From: Terriglobia bacterium
GTDB lineage: Bacteria; Acidobacteriota; Terriglobia; Terriglobales; Acidobacteriaceae
Assembly (NCBI GenBank): GCA_020073015.1
Contig: JAIQFZ010000026.1
Location: 1 to 42,852, forward strand
Length of the DNA: 42,852 bases
Direction: 5' to 3'
In this document: positions 35,074 to 42,150 of the stretch, in pieces
Position numbering within the stretch: position 1 is the first letter of the stretch
Layout: each line of letters begins with the position of its first letter
The notes under the pieces: model-generated
Told to the model about the DNA's origin: nothing
What the model saw: only the letters and a program-made list of their open reading frames with translations
Database searches by the model: none
Made by a program: the position numbers and the translations under genes

Positions 35074-35142
35074 ATGACGATACGGACCAAATCCATTATG
35101 AGACGGCGCGTCAATCGCGCTCGGCCCTCGGGATTGGTCTGA
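35074..35142 (+). promoter_or_regulatory. Arg-rich 22-codon minimal frame before tRNA array 1
   Basis: ATG-to-TGA frame coding MTIRTKSIMRRRVNRARPSG plus two residues. Six of the 22 residues are Arg, using AGA, CGG and CGC codons. It begins about four bases after the expected transcription start, so it would be leaderless, and ends 36 bases before the terminator. It could be a leader peptide, or chance. Confidence 0.3.
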
Positions 35143-35178
35143 TCATTCGTTAGATTTCCAAGTTCAGATTCGATTTCC

Positions 35179-35213
35179 GAAGGCCCCGACAAAATCGGGG
35201 CCTTCGTGTTTTT
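35179..35213 (+). terminator. Intrinsic terminator abutting tRNA-Asn
   Basis: gaaggccccga (35179-35189), loop caaaa, tcggggccttc (35195-35205), then gtgttttt. Its last T is the first base of tRNA-Asn. Confidence 0.88.
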
Positions 35214-35289
35214 GGCCGGTAGCCAAGCTGGAAAGGCACGTGACTGTTACTCACGCCATTCGCAGGTTCGAATCCTGCCCGGCCACCCA
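35213..35289 (+). tRNA. tRNA-Asn (GTT)
   Basis: Acceptor TGGCCGG/CCGGCCA, discriminator C, CCA encoded. Anticodon stem CGTGA/TCACG with loop CTGTTAC; T arm GCAGG-TTCGAAT-CCTGC. It starts with U rather than G. Confidence 0.85.
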
Positions 35290-35306
35290 ATTTTGAGGAA
35301 ACACAA

Positions 35307-35452
35307 GGCTCGCTAGTTCAGCAGGAAGAACGCGGCTCTCATAGTGCGCCCCAACGGCGCAGATCACCAGCGGGGGAAGGACCCGCCCAGACAGATGTTG
35401 GTTAGGTCTGGTAAGCGAGACCAGGCTGGTTCGATTCCAGCGTCACCCACCA
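35307..35452 (+). ncRNA. tRNA-like composite, not foldable as a single tRNA
   Basis: The left end looks like a tRNA 5' half (GGCTCGC, TA, D arm GTTC-AGCAGGAA-GAAC). The right end is a clear tRNA 3' end (T arm GCTGG-TTCGATT-CCAGC, GTCACCC, A, CCA). The acceptors do not pair. In between, hairpins lie at 35345-35361 (tgcgc/gcgca), 35370-35386 (gcggg/cccgc) and 35387-35411 (ccagac/gtctgg). GGCTCGC at 35307 can pair with gcgag-a-cc at 35415-35422. It may be a rearranged pair of tRNAs or another structured RNA. Confidence 0.45.
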
Positions 35453-35457
35453 GATTC

Positions 35458-35533
35458 GCGGGATTGGCAGATATGGATATGCACTCGCCTTTTAAGCGAG
35501 ACGAAGTGGGTTCGATTCCCACATCCCGCACCA
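35458..35533 (+). tRNA. tRNA-Lys (TTT)
   Basis: Acceptor GCGGGAT/ATCCCGC, discriminator A, CCA encoded. Anticodon arm CTCGC-CTTTTAA-GCGAG; T arm GTGGG-TTCGATT-CCCAC. Confidence 0.92.
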
Positions 35534-35550
35534 GAGTCAGTTAACAAAGA

Positions 35551-35627
35551 GGCGGCATAGCATAACGGAACAATGCGCCGAGCTTCTACCTCGGACGATG
35601 AGAGTTCAAATCTCTCTGCCGCTTCCA
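35551..35627 (+). tRNA. tRNA-Arg (TCT)
   Basis: Acceptor GGCGGCA/TGCCGCT (G1-U72 wobble), discriminator T, CCA encoded. Anticodon arm CCGAG-CTTCTAC-CTCGG; T arm GAGAG-TTCAAAT-CTCTC. Confidence 0.9.
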
Positions 35628-35631
35628 ATTT

Positions 35632-35707
35632 GGGGATGTGGTCCAACGGATGAGGGCGCAAGGCTACGAACCTTGAGGTCAGAGTTCAATTCTCTGCATC
35701 CCCTCCA
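35632..35707 (+). tRNA. tRNA-Arg (ACG)
   Basis: Acceptor GGGGATG/CATCCCC, discriminator T, CCA encoded. Anticodon arm CAAGG-CTACGAA-CCTTG; T arm CAGAG-TTCAATT-CTCTG. A34 implies TadA-type inosine editing. Confidence 0.92.
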
Positions 35708-35717
35708 CATTAGTGAG

Positions 35718-35793
35718 GCTCGCGTGGTCTAAGGCATGATGACGCTTCGGTCCTAACGAAGAGATCCGGGTTGGATTCCCGGCGCGAGTTCCA
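35718..35793 (+). tRNA. tRNA-Arg (CCT)
   Basis: Acceptor GCTCGCG/CGCGAGT (G-U end pair), discriminator T, CCA encoded. Anticodon arm CTTCG-GTCCTAA-CGAAG; T arm CCGGG-TTGGATT-CCCGG. Confidence 0.9.
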
Positions 35794-35796
35794 GAT

Positions 35797-35872
35797 GGGT
35801 GGGTAGTGTAACCGAACAACACGGCAGCGTCCGAAGCTGCAAATCCGGGTTTGACTCCCGGCCCGCCCACCA
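35797..35872 (+). tRNA. tRNA-Arg (CCG)
   Basis: Acceptor GGGTGGG/CCCGCCC, discriminator A, CCA encoded. Anticodon arm GCAGC-GTCCGAA-GCTGC; T arm CCGGG-TTTGACT-CCCGG. Last tRNA of array 1; four of its six clear genes are Arg acceptors. Confidence 0.9.
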
Positions 35873-36016
35873 GTTCGGCAGGTCACTTTGAATCCCTCAT
35901 CGTCTCTGGATTGTCCGGTAGCCGCTTCGCCTCTGCTGCTTTCGAAATGACCACCACTTGATCGGCCCCACGGAAACCGGGAATTCACAGCATCTCCCTC
36001 ACCACTGCTACCACTG

Positions 36017-36892
36017 CTACCACATTGGAATGAACGGCCCGCCTGTCGGGCCGCTGAAGTGGCTCTCGGCGAGCATTTCAGCGTACGCTGCGCTCATGCG
36101 CCTTAACGGTGGAACGTTTTCGTCAACTGCACCGATCCAGTAGAAAAAGCCACCTAAGGCCGAGTTGCTGAGTGTGTGGCCGGTTTCGTGGGCGGAAACG
36201 GTCGTGGTGAATGCGGGGGAGGTCGTGACGCCGGGGGAAATGAACGTGAAATTGCCAATATTGAATCCACCAACAAAGCCGGTGGATCCCAGCGCAGCTC
36301 CTCCGGCGGTCTCGATCGTCCACGTAAGCCAGTCCCAACGCACGCTTCCCGTGCCCGTAGGCGCTGCGAGCGCGAACGGCGCCGTGACAATGAAAACCAG
36401 CACGCCGAGCGGGAGCATGAGGTAGTTGAGCGGTAACACCCAGCCGAGCGCTCCGAGTACGCGTTCGTAGAACCGATTGCCCGCGATCGGCGGGATCAGT
36501 GCGAGAAGCGTGACGATGAATATGATTCCGGCAACGACCGACAGGCGCGGGATTGCCGACATGATGAGCCAATTGGTGCTGCTCGCCGCTCCGATGATGG
36601 CGCCACGCGAGAAGAACTCGCCGAGCGCGGCGCCGGTCAGGACGCTAACCGCTGCTCCCGCGTATAAAAAAATCGTGGCGACGAGCAGGCCGAGCCCGGC
36701 GCCGAACAGCATTAAGATCGGGTGGACGACGTTCGGCAAAATGGCTCCCGGACCGAGCGCCAGAAGCGCCGCAAGCACGTTATGCGCGGGACCATACACG
36801 GGCAGCCCGGCGACAGCCACCATACCGCCCGCGAGCAGAGTTCCGATTATCGTTCCAAACAGGCCGCCGAGTAACAGCATGACAGTAGGCAT
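36017..36892 (-). CDS. Polytopic membrane protein with HETGH motif
   Basis: The 291 residues have about six hydrophobic segments in the first 190, then a soluble C-terminal part with TTTVSAHETGHTLSNSALGGFFYWIGAVDENVPPL. HETGH resembles the HExGH zinc site of metallopeptidases and related membrane enzymes; a third ligand (for instance the Glu of AVDEN) is possible. A peptidase role is inference only, and the motif may be structural. It follows the 500-residue Thr-Pro stalk protein on the same strand, 23 bases apart, so they form one unit. No family is recognised. Confidence 0.65.
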   Translation of the reverse strand: MPTVMLLLGGLFGTIIGTLLAGGMVAVAGLPVYGPAHNVLAALLALGPGAILPNVVHPILMLFGAGLGLLVATIFLYAGAAVSVLTGAALGEFFSRGAIIGAASSTNWLIMSAIPRLSVVAGIIFIVTLLALIPPIAGNRFYERVLGALGWVLPLNYLMLPLGVLVFIVTAPFALAAPTGTGSVRWDWLTWTIETAGGAALGSTGFVGGFNIGNFTFISPGVTTSPAFTTTVSAHETGHTLSNSALGGFFYWIGAVDENVPPLRRMSAAYAEMLAESHFSGPTGGPFIPMW

Positions 36893-36915
36893 GGTGATCC
36901 CTCGCTATTTCAGTT

Positions 36916-38418
36916 TTACGGACATCTGAGTATGGCGACCCCAATGCTGAGTGCACCGACCATCGCTCCGAACAAAGTCGCGACCGCAGCCGCGCCGGCA
37001 CTACACGGGAACAACCCGATGAGGGCGAGAGCGGCGGACAAGGCCGCCATCAGTAAAGCCATTGCGCCAAAGAAGCGCTGCAGGAAGCGGATCAGCATGC
37101 AGTCGCGGCAGATTGCTATCCAGAGTGCGAGCACTACGAGCCCGCTGGCCGCGAGAGTGAGCGCAGTCGCCTGAAGGCCAATGCCCGCAGGTCCGAGGCA
37201 GCCCCCGACCGCGAGACCGACGGACGCTAGACCGAGCAGAATCAACGCAAGCAAGAGCAGGAAGCCGCAGAGACCGCCCGAGGACGTTGGGGTGGGTGTT
37301 GGCGTCGGGGTTGGGGTGGGTGTCGGGGTTGGGGTGGGTGTTGGGGTTGGGGTCGGTGTTGGTGTTGGGGTCGGTGTTGGTGTTGGGGTCGGCGTCGGTG
37401 TTGGGGTCGGCGTCGGGGTCGGCGTCGGTGTTGGAGTCGGCGTCGGTGTTGGCGGCGGCGTGCAACGCGGAACGGTGACAATCAAGCTGTTGGCCGCAGT
37501 CGAACTGCCATTCGGACAGCTCGTACTGACAGTGACCCGGTACGTTCCCGGCCCTGGAAACGCGAAGCTGAATGAGGAGCCTCCCGTAACCGGCGTCGGG
37601 GCCAGCGGCGGCGCCGAAGCAGGCGCGACCGTGTCTCGCACCTCCCACGTGTACGAACCCGCGAAGGCAGGCGTCGGCGTGGCGGTGTAGGTTTGGAGCG
37701 GCGTCGGTGGCCCGTCCGTGCACGGCGTCAACGCCGGCCCCGACACTACCACAGTGCACGGTGGCGTGCACTGAACGATCTGGAAAGTGACGCTGTCGGT
37801 GAGAATGGGGTCGTCGCAAGCAGCATCCTGCTGAACCCTGACGTTGACCTTGTAGTTCGCGGCGACGGGGAAGAGGTAGGAGAAGGTCGAGGCTCCCAGC
37901 GTGAACGGCTGGAGCACGGCGCCGGTGGTAAGGTTCGTCACCTTCCACTCGAAGGGCCCCTTACACCCCGCCGGCGAGAGCACCGCCGAAAACTGGACCG
38001 AGACTGAACCACCGCCCACCGGGATGCAAGGTAGGGGCTGGGTGTCGATCTCCATTGTCACTTCATCACAGCACTCGGGTGTATCCGTGCCGCATTGGAG
38101 CTTTACCTGAGAGAAAGTCTTAGTACACGTCGGATCGTTGTCGCAGGTGACAGTGATGGTTCGTGGTGAATCGCAGGGGCAGGATTCCTTGTTCAGAAAC
38201 TCGTACACCCAGATGCCCGCCGCGTTGACGCTGAGGCCGCGGACCCCATCCCCGCACGTCGTCCCTACGGATACTGTGGGCGGTCCTCCGGCTTGCGGAG
38301 GCGGGCATCCCGTAATGGTGCCCCTCACCCGGAGGAAAGGAGGGATCCCTGGCCCAGGAAACGCTGTTCCGCCCAGCGCGGTAATGCCGCGAAACTCGAC
38401 GAGTGTGATGACGCACAT
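36916..38418 (-). CDS. PKD-like surface protein with Thr-Pro stalk and C-terminal membrane helices
   Basis: The 500 residues comprise an N-terminal Cys-rich part (TGCPPPQAG, NKESCPCDSPRTITVTCDNDPTC, CGTDTPECCDEV), PKD/Ig-like segments (PFEWKVTNLTTGAVLQPF, AGSYTWEVRDTV, PGTYRVTVSTSCPNGS), a stalk of about 28 Thr-Pro units, and four hydrophobic helices at the end (FLLLLALILLGLASVGLAVGG and following). No N-terminal signal peptide is seen, which is odd for a surface protein; the C-terminal helices could anchor it. The stalk is encoded by a 6-base tandem repeat. I recognise no function; glycosylation of Thr residues is possible. Confidence 0.72.
   Translation of the reverse strand: MCVITLVEFRGITALGGTAFPGPGIPPFLRVRGTITGCPPPQAGGPPTVSVGTTCGDGVRGLSVNAAGIWVYEFLNKESCPCDSPRTITVTCDNDPTCTKTFSQVKLQCGTDTPECCDEVTMEIDTQPLPCIPVGGGSVSVQFSAVLSPAGCKGPFEWKVTNLTTGAVLQPFTLGASTFSYLFPVAANYKVNVRVQQDAACDDPILTDSVTFQIVQCTPPCTVVVSGPALTPCTDGPPTPLQTYTATPTPAFAGSYTWEVRDTVAPASAPPLAPTPVTGGSSFSFAFPGPGTYRVTVSTSCPNGSSTAANSLIVTVPRCTPPPTPTPTPTPTPTPTPTPTPTPTPTPTPTPTPTPTPTPTPTPTPTPTPTPTPTPTPTSSGGLCGFLLLLALILLGLASVGLAVGGCLGPAGIGLQATALTLAASGLVVLALWIAICRDCMLIRFLQRFFGAMALLMAALSAALALIGLFPCSAGAAAVATLFGAMVGALSIGVAILRCP
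37289..37459. repeat. Hexanucleotide tandem repeat encoding Thr-Pro
   Basis: About 28 imperfect units of GGNGTN on the + strand (ggggtg, ggtgtt, ggcgtc, ggggtt ...), coding (Thr-Pro)n on the - strand. It is prone to slippage and copy-number change. Confidence 0.9.
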
Positions 38419-38445
38419 GGTTGTTGTCCCGTAAGTTCCTTGTTG

Positions 38446-39762
38446 TTACTGTCCCAGAGTCCGTCGCGCGACTTCTTCGCCCCGGCACGGCCGATAGTGC
38501 GCAAACGCGCCCGCATAGAACTCGCCGCGTAGGGGTTTGGGCCGTCCGTGGAGCAGGCGTTCGCTCTCGTATAACAGCATCTCGCCCGGCTGAAGTGCGA
38601 CTTCGTGTTTGTGGGAGAGATGGTCCTCGATAATGAGCGGCCAAGGTTCATCCACCTGTTGCGCAATATTGAGCGTGGCGCCGAAAACATGGGTGCTGGA
38701 TCGGTCCCTGTGTACTTTCAGGGTCGCACCGCGTAGGTAGCGGCGAATGCCGTACACGTAGGTAGGCATCAGCGCTGTGCGCGACCATTGCTCCATGGTG
38801 AGGTGCAGGGCATCGTGGACATGGCGCTGCAATGCAGGCGGCAGCTGAAGGAGATGGCTCGCAACCGCCTGGTCTCCGGCGATGTAGCCTGGAACGTGCT
38901 CGTCGACAGCATTCGCGGCATTGTGCTCATAGAACGTTCGCAGGACGTCGAAGACGGCGCCTGGCACGGCACAACGGTGAAATCCGAGCCGCGTGTATGC
39001 CGGAGGTAGTGTTGACTCCTCCCCGGATGAGGCACAATCGGGGTCGGGGATGCGAAGGGATTTGGTGAGGACGGCTTTGAAGCCTGCAAGCACGGGCAGT
39101 TCCTGCTGGACCCCGTTCGGACCTGGCGAGCTGTTCGGCGCAAGCCTGTTCCAAATCAATGCCGTGCCGCGCCGCGGACGAAGAACGCAGCCGCTGCCGC
39201 CGAAACGCACTTCGCCGGCGCGTTCGGGGTCGTTCAGATAGATAGATGCAGTCCAGGTGCGGGCATCATCGGTGCAAACGGCGCCCGGCCCAGGCTCATC
39301 TCCGGCCTCGTAGTACTTGCATTGCATCGGCTCGGCGCTGGAAGGGTTGAGCCCGAAGAGCCGGCATAACCTCGCATCGACGTCGCAAACCACCGGATCG
39401 GAAGACCGGCCGAGATCGCAGGTTCTACCGGTACGCGAGTGCTGGTTCGAGGCCGAGAGATTTGTACGCGCGAGTTCGATAAGGTGAAGGCATTCGCGTT
39501 CATCGAGAAAGTCCTGGATGATGTGGAATTCGACACGCCCTGCGACAAACTTGTCGGCACCTTGAACGCCGCACGCACCGAACCGGACAGCACTGACACG
39601 ACTGGTCATCATGCCCTCGATCCGCTCCCGCAGAATCGCTTCTGGCACAATCAGCGCATCCACGGCGAGACCACCTGGAACTGCAGCCCCATGAGAATGC
39701 GCTGGGCGCCACGAAAAGTCAAAACAATAAGATATAGAGATAATAGCAACGCAACATGACAC
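38446..39762 (-). CDS. Double 2-oxoglutarate/Fe(II) oxygenase, first domain degenerate
   Basis: The 438 residues contain two jelly-roll oxygenase domains. The first (about 75-240) keeps the prolyl-4-hydroxylase layout (YYEAGDE, ASIYLNDPERAGEVRFGGSG, PRRGTALIWNR, LPVLAGFKAVLTKSLR), but the HxD and the distal His are gone (VQQELPV). The second (about 330-430) has HRD in LKVHRDRSSTHVFGATLNI, the distal His in LLHGRPKPL and GEMLLYESERLLHG, so it should be active. It may hydroxylate a protein or sugar, perhaps the Thr-Pro stalk of the next protein. The start is uncertain: MMTSRVSAVRF, about 50 residues in, is an alternative. Confidence 0.78.
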   Translation of the reverse strand: MSCCVAIISISYCFDFSWRPAHSHGAAVPGGLAVDALIVPEAILRERIEGMMTSRVSAVRFGACGVQGADKFVAGRVEFHIIQDFLDERECLHLIELARTNLSASNQHSRTGRTCDLGRSSDPVVCDVDARLCRLFGLNPSSAEPMQCKYYEAGDEPGPGAVCTDDARTWTASIYLNDPERAGEVRFGGSGCVLRPRRGTALIWNRLAPNSSPGPNGVQQELPVLAGFKAVLTKSLRIPDPDCASSGEESTLPPAYTRLGFHRCAVPGAVFDVLRTFYEHNAANAVDEHVPGYIAGDQAVASHLLQLPPALQRHVHDALHLTMEQWSRTALMPTYVYGIRRYLRGATLKVHRDRSSTHVFGATLNIAQQVDEPWPLIIEDHLSHKHEVALQPGEMLLYESERLLHGRPKPLRGEFYAGAFAHYRPCRGEEVARRTLGQ

Positions 39763-39962
39763 TGCCGGATGAATACAAACTCTCCAACATCACCCGTATG
39801 GATCTGATGGTTTTGCTGGTAACCTCTTGGCATGCACTCGCGGGCTCACTTAACAAGAGAATCGGGATGAGGCCTTTTGTCCACCCCCCGCGTCCCATTG
39901 TCGCCGGAAGACACCGTCCACGATTCCGTTGACCGTTAGCCGGAACGAATCCCGGTAGAGGT

Positions 39963-40694
39963 GTGGAGGCTACTCTGCAAAAATCTGGAATTCTCGTCTG
40001 CCACTGGAACGGTCGGTTTGGCAACAGAATGCACCAATATGCCTATGCCGTTGAATATGCCAGGACATTTGGGATTGACTGCATTCTGCCGTCGGAGTGG
40101 GAAGGCACGCGGCTGTTCAAGCCCCGGAAATATCAGGTGGTTGAGGACGATGAGCTCCGGCTGCTATTGAACCAGAGCCAACCGGATTTCGATAATCTTA
40201 GCGCCAGAACGCGCGCGATCGAGGCCTTCAATGGGAGAACGGGATCTAGGTTCGAATACGTTAATCCAGACAATTCGCCGGAGAACTGGTCCGGGAAAAC
40301 AGCCGTATTTGTTGACAGCGTGTGCGCCTACAACACCTCGACCTTCGAACGTATGTCGGCGAACTACTTGAAAAGCGAAATCTTCGTCTTCGGCGAAGAA
40401 GTTCGCAACACCGACTTCTTCAAGGCATACAGTGCCAGGCGGGGTACCTACAACGTGGCACACCTCCGGAGAGACGACGTTGCGAATCCCTCATACAATA
40501 AAAATTGTGACCAGGGTTATTCAGTGTTGTCGAAGGAATCGTACGTCAGAGCGTTTCGCAAGTTTGGGTTCGATCCCGGAAAGATTGAGTGGGTGTCGGA
40601 CGACTATTTAAGAACATGGCATGTCGATCGACCGCAGAGTAGGAGGGGGGATGGACCTATCCTGATGGTTCAGAATACATGGGGCCCGCCTTAA
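39963..40694 (+). CDS. GT11-like fucosyltransferase, 5' part (frameshifted)
   Basis: GTG start, 243 residues. GRFGNRMHQYAYAVEYARTFG matches the GGxGNQMFQYA start of alpha-1,2-fucosyltransferase-type GT11 enzymes, and VAHLRRDDVANPSY matches the HxRRxD nucleotide-sugar motif. The frame ends at 40694 in QNTWGPP, whereas family members go on to an SSFSWW motif, which appears in the -1 frame from 40679 on. So one gene is interrupted by a frameshift near a GGGG/CCC run at 40681-40687. GTG is preceded only by a weak AGAGG. Confidence 0.75.
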   Translation: MEATLQKSGILVCHWNGRFGNRMHQYAYAVEYARTFGIDCILPSEWEGTRLFKPRKYQVVEDDELRLLLNQSQPDFDNLSARTRAIEAFNGRTGSRFEYVNPDNSPENWSGKTAVFVDSVCAYNTSTFERMSANYLKSEIFVFGEEVRNTDFFKAYSARRGTYNVAHLRRDDVANPSYNKNCDQGYSVLSKESYVRAFRKFGFDPGKIEWVSDDYLRTWHVDRPQSRRGDGPILMVQNTWGPP

Positions 40695-41128
40695 TTTTTG
40701 ACTGGCTCCCCGATTTCATAAAGCTGTACTTTGCCAGGACCATCTTCAGAGCGAACTCTTCATTCAGCTGGTGGGCCGGCTTTCTAAGCCCCACCGCCAA
40801 AGTCTACAGTCCGGTAATCCACCGGCAAGCTATCTACGGCAGAGACTCATACGAGGAAGTTGACTATGAGTTTGTCGAAGGTAATCACCCACATTGGATG
40901 TTCGGATGTGGAGACATCCACTTCAAAGAAGAGCGCGCGCCTCTTCTGAAACCAAGATGGTGTACGAACTTAGGGCCGCTTGGCAGCCGCCACAGCAGAG
41001 GCTCGCTCGGTTCGTTGGCATCTACGCAGACCAGCGCTTCGGAGGTGAAGGGCCTTTCGCTGGGTGGCGCGGAAGCAGAGACCAGCTCTGAGATTGTCGG
41101 CGCCTCGAAAGTTGAGGTCACGGAGTGA
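40679..41128 (+). CDS. GT11-like fucosyltransferase, 3' part (frameshifted)
   Basis: The 149-residue frame continues the fucosyltransferase: FIKLYFARTIFRANSSFSWWAGFLSPTAKVYSPVIHR is the typical GT11 C-terminal segment (SSFSWWA). After about residue 90 the sequence becomes Ser/Gly/Ala-rich (SRHSRGSLGSLASTQTSASEVKGLS), longer than usual. Its own ATG lies in the previous frame's end and lacks a proper ribosome site, so it is not a separate gene. Either a sequencing indel, a true mutation or a programmed -1 shift could explain it. Confidence 0.7.
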   Translation: MGPALIFDWLPDFIKLYFARTIFRANSSFSWWAGFLSPTAKVYSPVIHRQAIYGRDSYEEVDYEFVEGNHPHWMFGCGDIHFKEERAPLLKPRWCTNLGPLGSRHSRGSLGSLASTQTSASEVKGLSLGGAEAETSSEIVGASKVEVTE

Positions 41129-41267
41129 GGAACCATGTCCGCTGGACCAATTGCTCGCTAGGCCAAACTGACCCGAGCACCCACTCACTTCGGGCTATTG
41201 ACGAATTCGGGGAGTCATGCCAGAGTGATAGCTGAGATCCACCAATGATGCGCAAGTCCCATACCGA

Positions 41268-41328
41268 TTGCTTTCCGACACCAGCCACGTTTATGTGGCA
41301 AGGTGCGGGAGAAGGTACGTTCATGTAA
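41268..41328 (+). promoter_or_regulatory. Possible promoter, strong ribosome site and start-stop codon before array 2
   Basis: TTGCTT (41268-41273), 17 bases, TTATGT (41291-41296) form a weak promoter. GGAGAAGG (41308-41315) is followed at seven bases by ATG TAA (41323-41328): a start codon directly followed by a stop. It lies 32 bases before the terminator. Confidence 0.3.
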
Positions 41329-41360
41329 CGGGGGCGCATCCATAACGCGTCGTTTTTCTG

Positions 41361-41395
41361 AGCCTCCGATACAAATCGGGGGCTTTTGGTTTTTA
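41361..41395 (+). terminator. Intrinsic terminator before tRNA array 2
   Basis: GCCTCCGA (41362-41369), loop tacaaa, TCGGGGGC (41376-41383) with one T-G pair, then ttttggttttt. tRNA-Glu begins 31 bases later. Confidence 0.85.
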
Positions 41396-41426
41396 TGGCC
41401 CATTTTTTGCCAATGCGCAGACAGAA

Positions 41427-41498
41427 GGCAGCGTCGTCTAACGGCCAGGATGCGTCTCTTTCAAGGCTGAGATGGGAGTTCGATTCTCCTCGCTGCTA
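41427..41498 (+). tRNA. tRNA-Glu (TTC)
   Basis: Acceptor GGCAGCG/CGCTGCT (G1-U72), discriminator A; CCA is not encoded (ATC follows). Anticodon loop CTTTCAA on a stem with one mismatch (CGTCT/GGCTG); T arm GGGAG-TTCGATT-CTCCT. Confidence 0.85.
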
Positions 41499-41506
41499 TC
41501 AAAGTT

Positions 41507-41698
41507 ATGAGTACACAAACGATTGAACTCGAAGGCTTTGAGATCGAACTAGCGTCGGAGCTCTACTGCGATCGCGGTGGGGATCATCGCGAATTGGTGG
41601 ATCGTGCCCGTACGGACCGCAGGAGACTTGGGCATAACGTCGATGAATCGGCGGTGCTGTGCGTCCGGTGCACGAAAGCCATACCGTTGAAAGCGTGA
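41507..41698 (+). CDS. Possible small Cys-containing protein inside the tRNA array
   Basis: The 63 residues (MSTQTIELEGFEIELASELY then CDRGGDHRELVDRARTD...) contain three Cys residues (LYCDRGG, LCVRC), a possible zinc-binding set. The stop falls right before tRNA-Gln. No ribosome site precedes ATG 41507. It may be a real gene of the array region or a chance frame. Confidence 0.4.
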   Translation: MSTQTIELEGFEIELASELYCDRGGDHRELVDRARTDRRRLGHNVDESAVLCVRCTKAIPLKA

Positions 41699-41772
41699 TG
41701 CCGGGTCGTCTAGTGGCAGGACCCTGGACTTTGAATCCGGATACGGGCGTTCGAATCGCTCCCCGGCAGCCA
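41699..41772 (+). tRNA. tRNA-Gln (TTG)
   Basis: Acceptor TGCCGGG/CCCGGCA with U1-A72 as usual for Gln, discriminator G, CCA encoded. Anticodon arm CTGGA-CTTTGAA-TCCGG; T arm GGGCG-TTCGAAT-CGCTC. Confidence 0.92.
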
Positions 41773-41902
41773 GTTTTGAAAAGTCAGCAAAGGAGGAAGC
41801 TCATTGACGAGCGATGGAGAGAAATTCGAGGAGTGGTGAAGGCTACGGTTACTTCTCTTGTCCAGAAAACACACCGTATCCGCAGGTTCCCTCCTCAATA
41901 GT
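41773..41902 (+). other. Spacer with a strong ribosome site but no clear gene
   Basis: AAAGGAGG (41789-41796) lies six bases before an ATT (41803) that opens 33 codons, or TTG (41804) opening 11. ATT starts are very rare. I list it only because the ribosome site is perfect. Confidence 0.25.
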
Positions 41903-41978
41903 TGCGAGGTCATTCAACTGGCCAGGATAACCGGCTCTGACCCGGTTCATGCACGTTCGAATCGTGCCCTCGCAGCCA
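41903..41978 (+). tRNA. tRNA-Gln (CTG)
   Basis: Acceptor TGCGAGG/CCTCGCA with U1-A72, discriminator G, CCA encoded. Anticodon arm ACCGG-CTCTGAC-CCGGT; T arm GCACG-TTCGAAT-CGTGC. Confidence 0.92.
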
Positions 41979-41989
41979 ATTTAGAAAGT

Positions 41990-42063
41990 GGTCGCAGAGT
42001 CTAGCGGCAGGATGCCTGACTGTCTATCAGGAGGGACGGGTTCAACTCCCGTTGCGACCGCCA
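41990..42063 (+). tRNA. tRNA-Asp (GTC)
   Basis: Acceptor GGTCGCA/TGCGACC, discriminator G, CCA encoded. Anticodon arm CCTGA-CTGTCTA-TCAGG; T arm ACGGG-TTCAACT-CCCGT. Potential queuosine/GluQ substrate. Confidence 0.92.
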
Positions 42064-42064
42064 C

Positions 42065-42141
42065 AGGGGTGATGACCCGATGGGAAGGGCGCTCGTCTCC
42101 AAAACGAGTTCAAGCAGGTTCGAATCCTGTCACCCCTGCCA
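42065..42141 (+). tRNA. tRNA-Trp (CCA)
   Basis: Acceptor AGGGGTG/CACCCCT, discriminator G, CCA encoded. Anticodon arm CTCGT-CTCCAAA-ACGAG; T arm GCAGG-TTCGAAT-CCTGT. Confidence 0.93.
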
Positions 42142-42150
42142 GTTTGAAGA

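Larger units (their letters stand above)
34853..35212 (+). other. Leader region of tRNA array 1
   Basis: No protein gene is convincing. The right half contains an extended -10 promoter, a 22-codon minimal frame and a terminator, listed separately. A 98-residue frame at 34857-35153 has no ribosome site or motif. Confidence 0.5.

Noticed and set aside
34857-35153. 98-codon frame before tRNA array 1
   Set aside because: No ribosome site or motif, and it crosses the promoter-like leader.
35213-35872. Tandem integration site (att) at tRNA-Asn or tRNA-Arg
   Set aside because: No partial tRNA duplicate matching these genes is found at the other end of the island within the window, and the recombinase is of the serine resolvase type.
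37181-37690. Frame with a long Gly-Val repeat on the + strand
   Set aside because: It is the antisense reading of the Thr-Pro hexanucleotide repeat.
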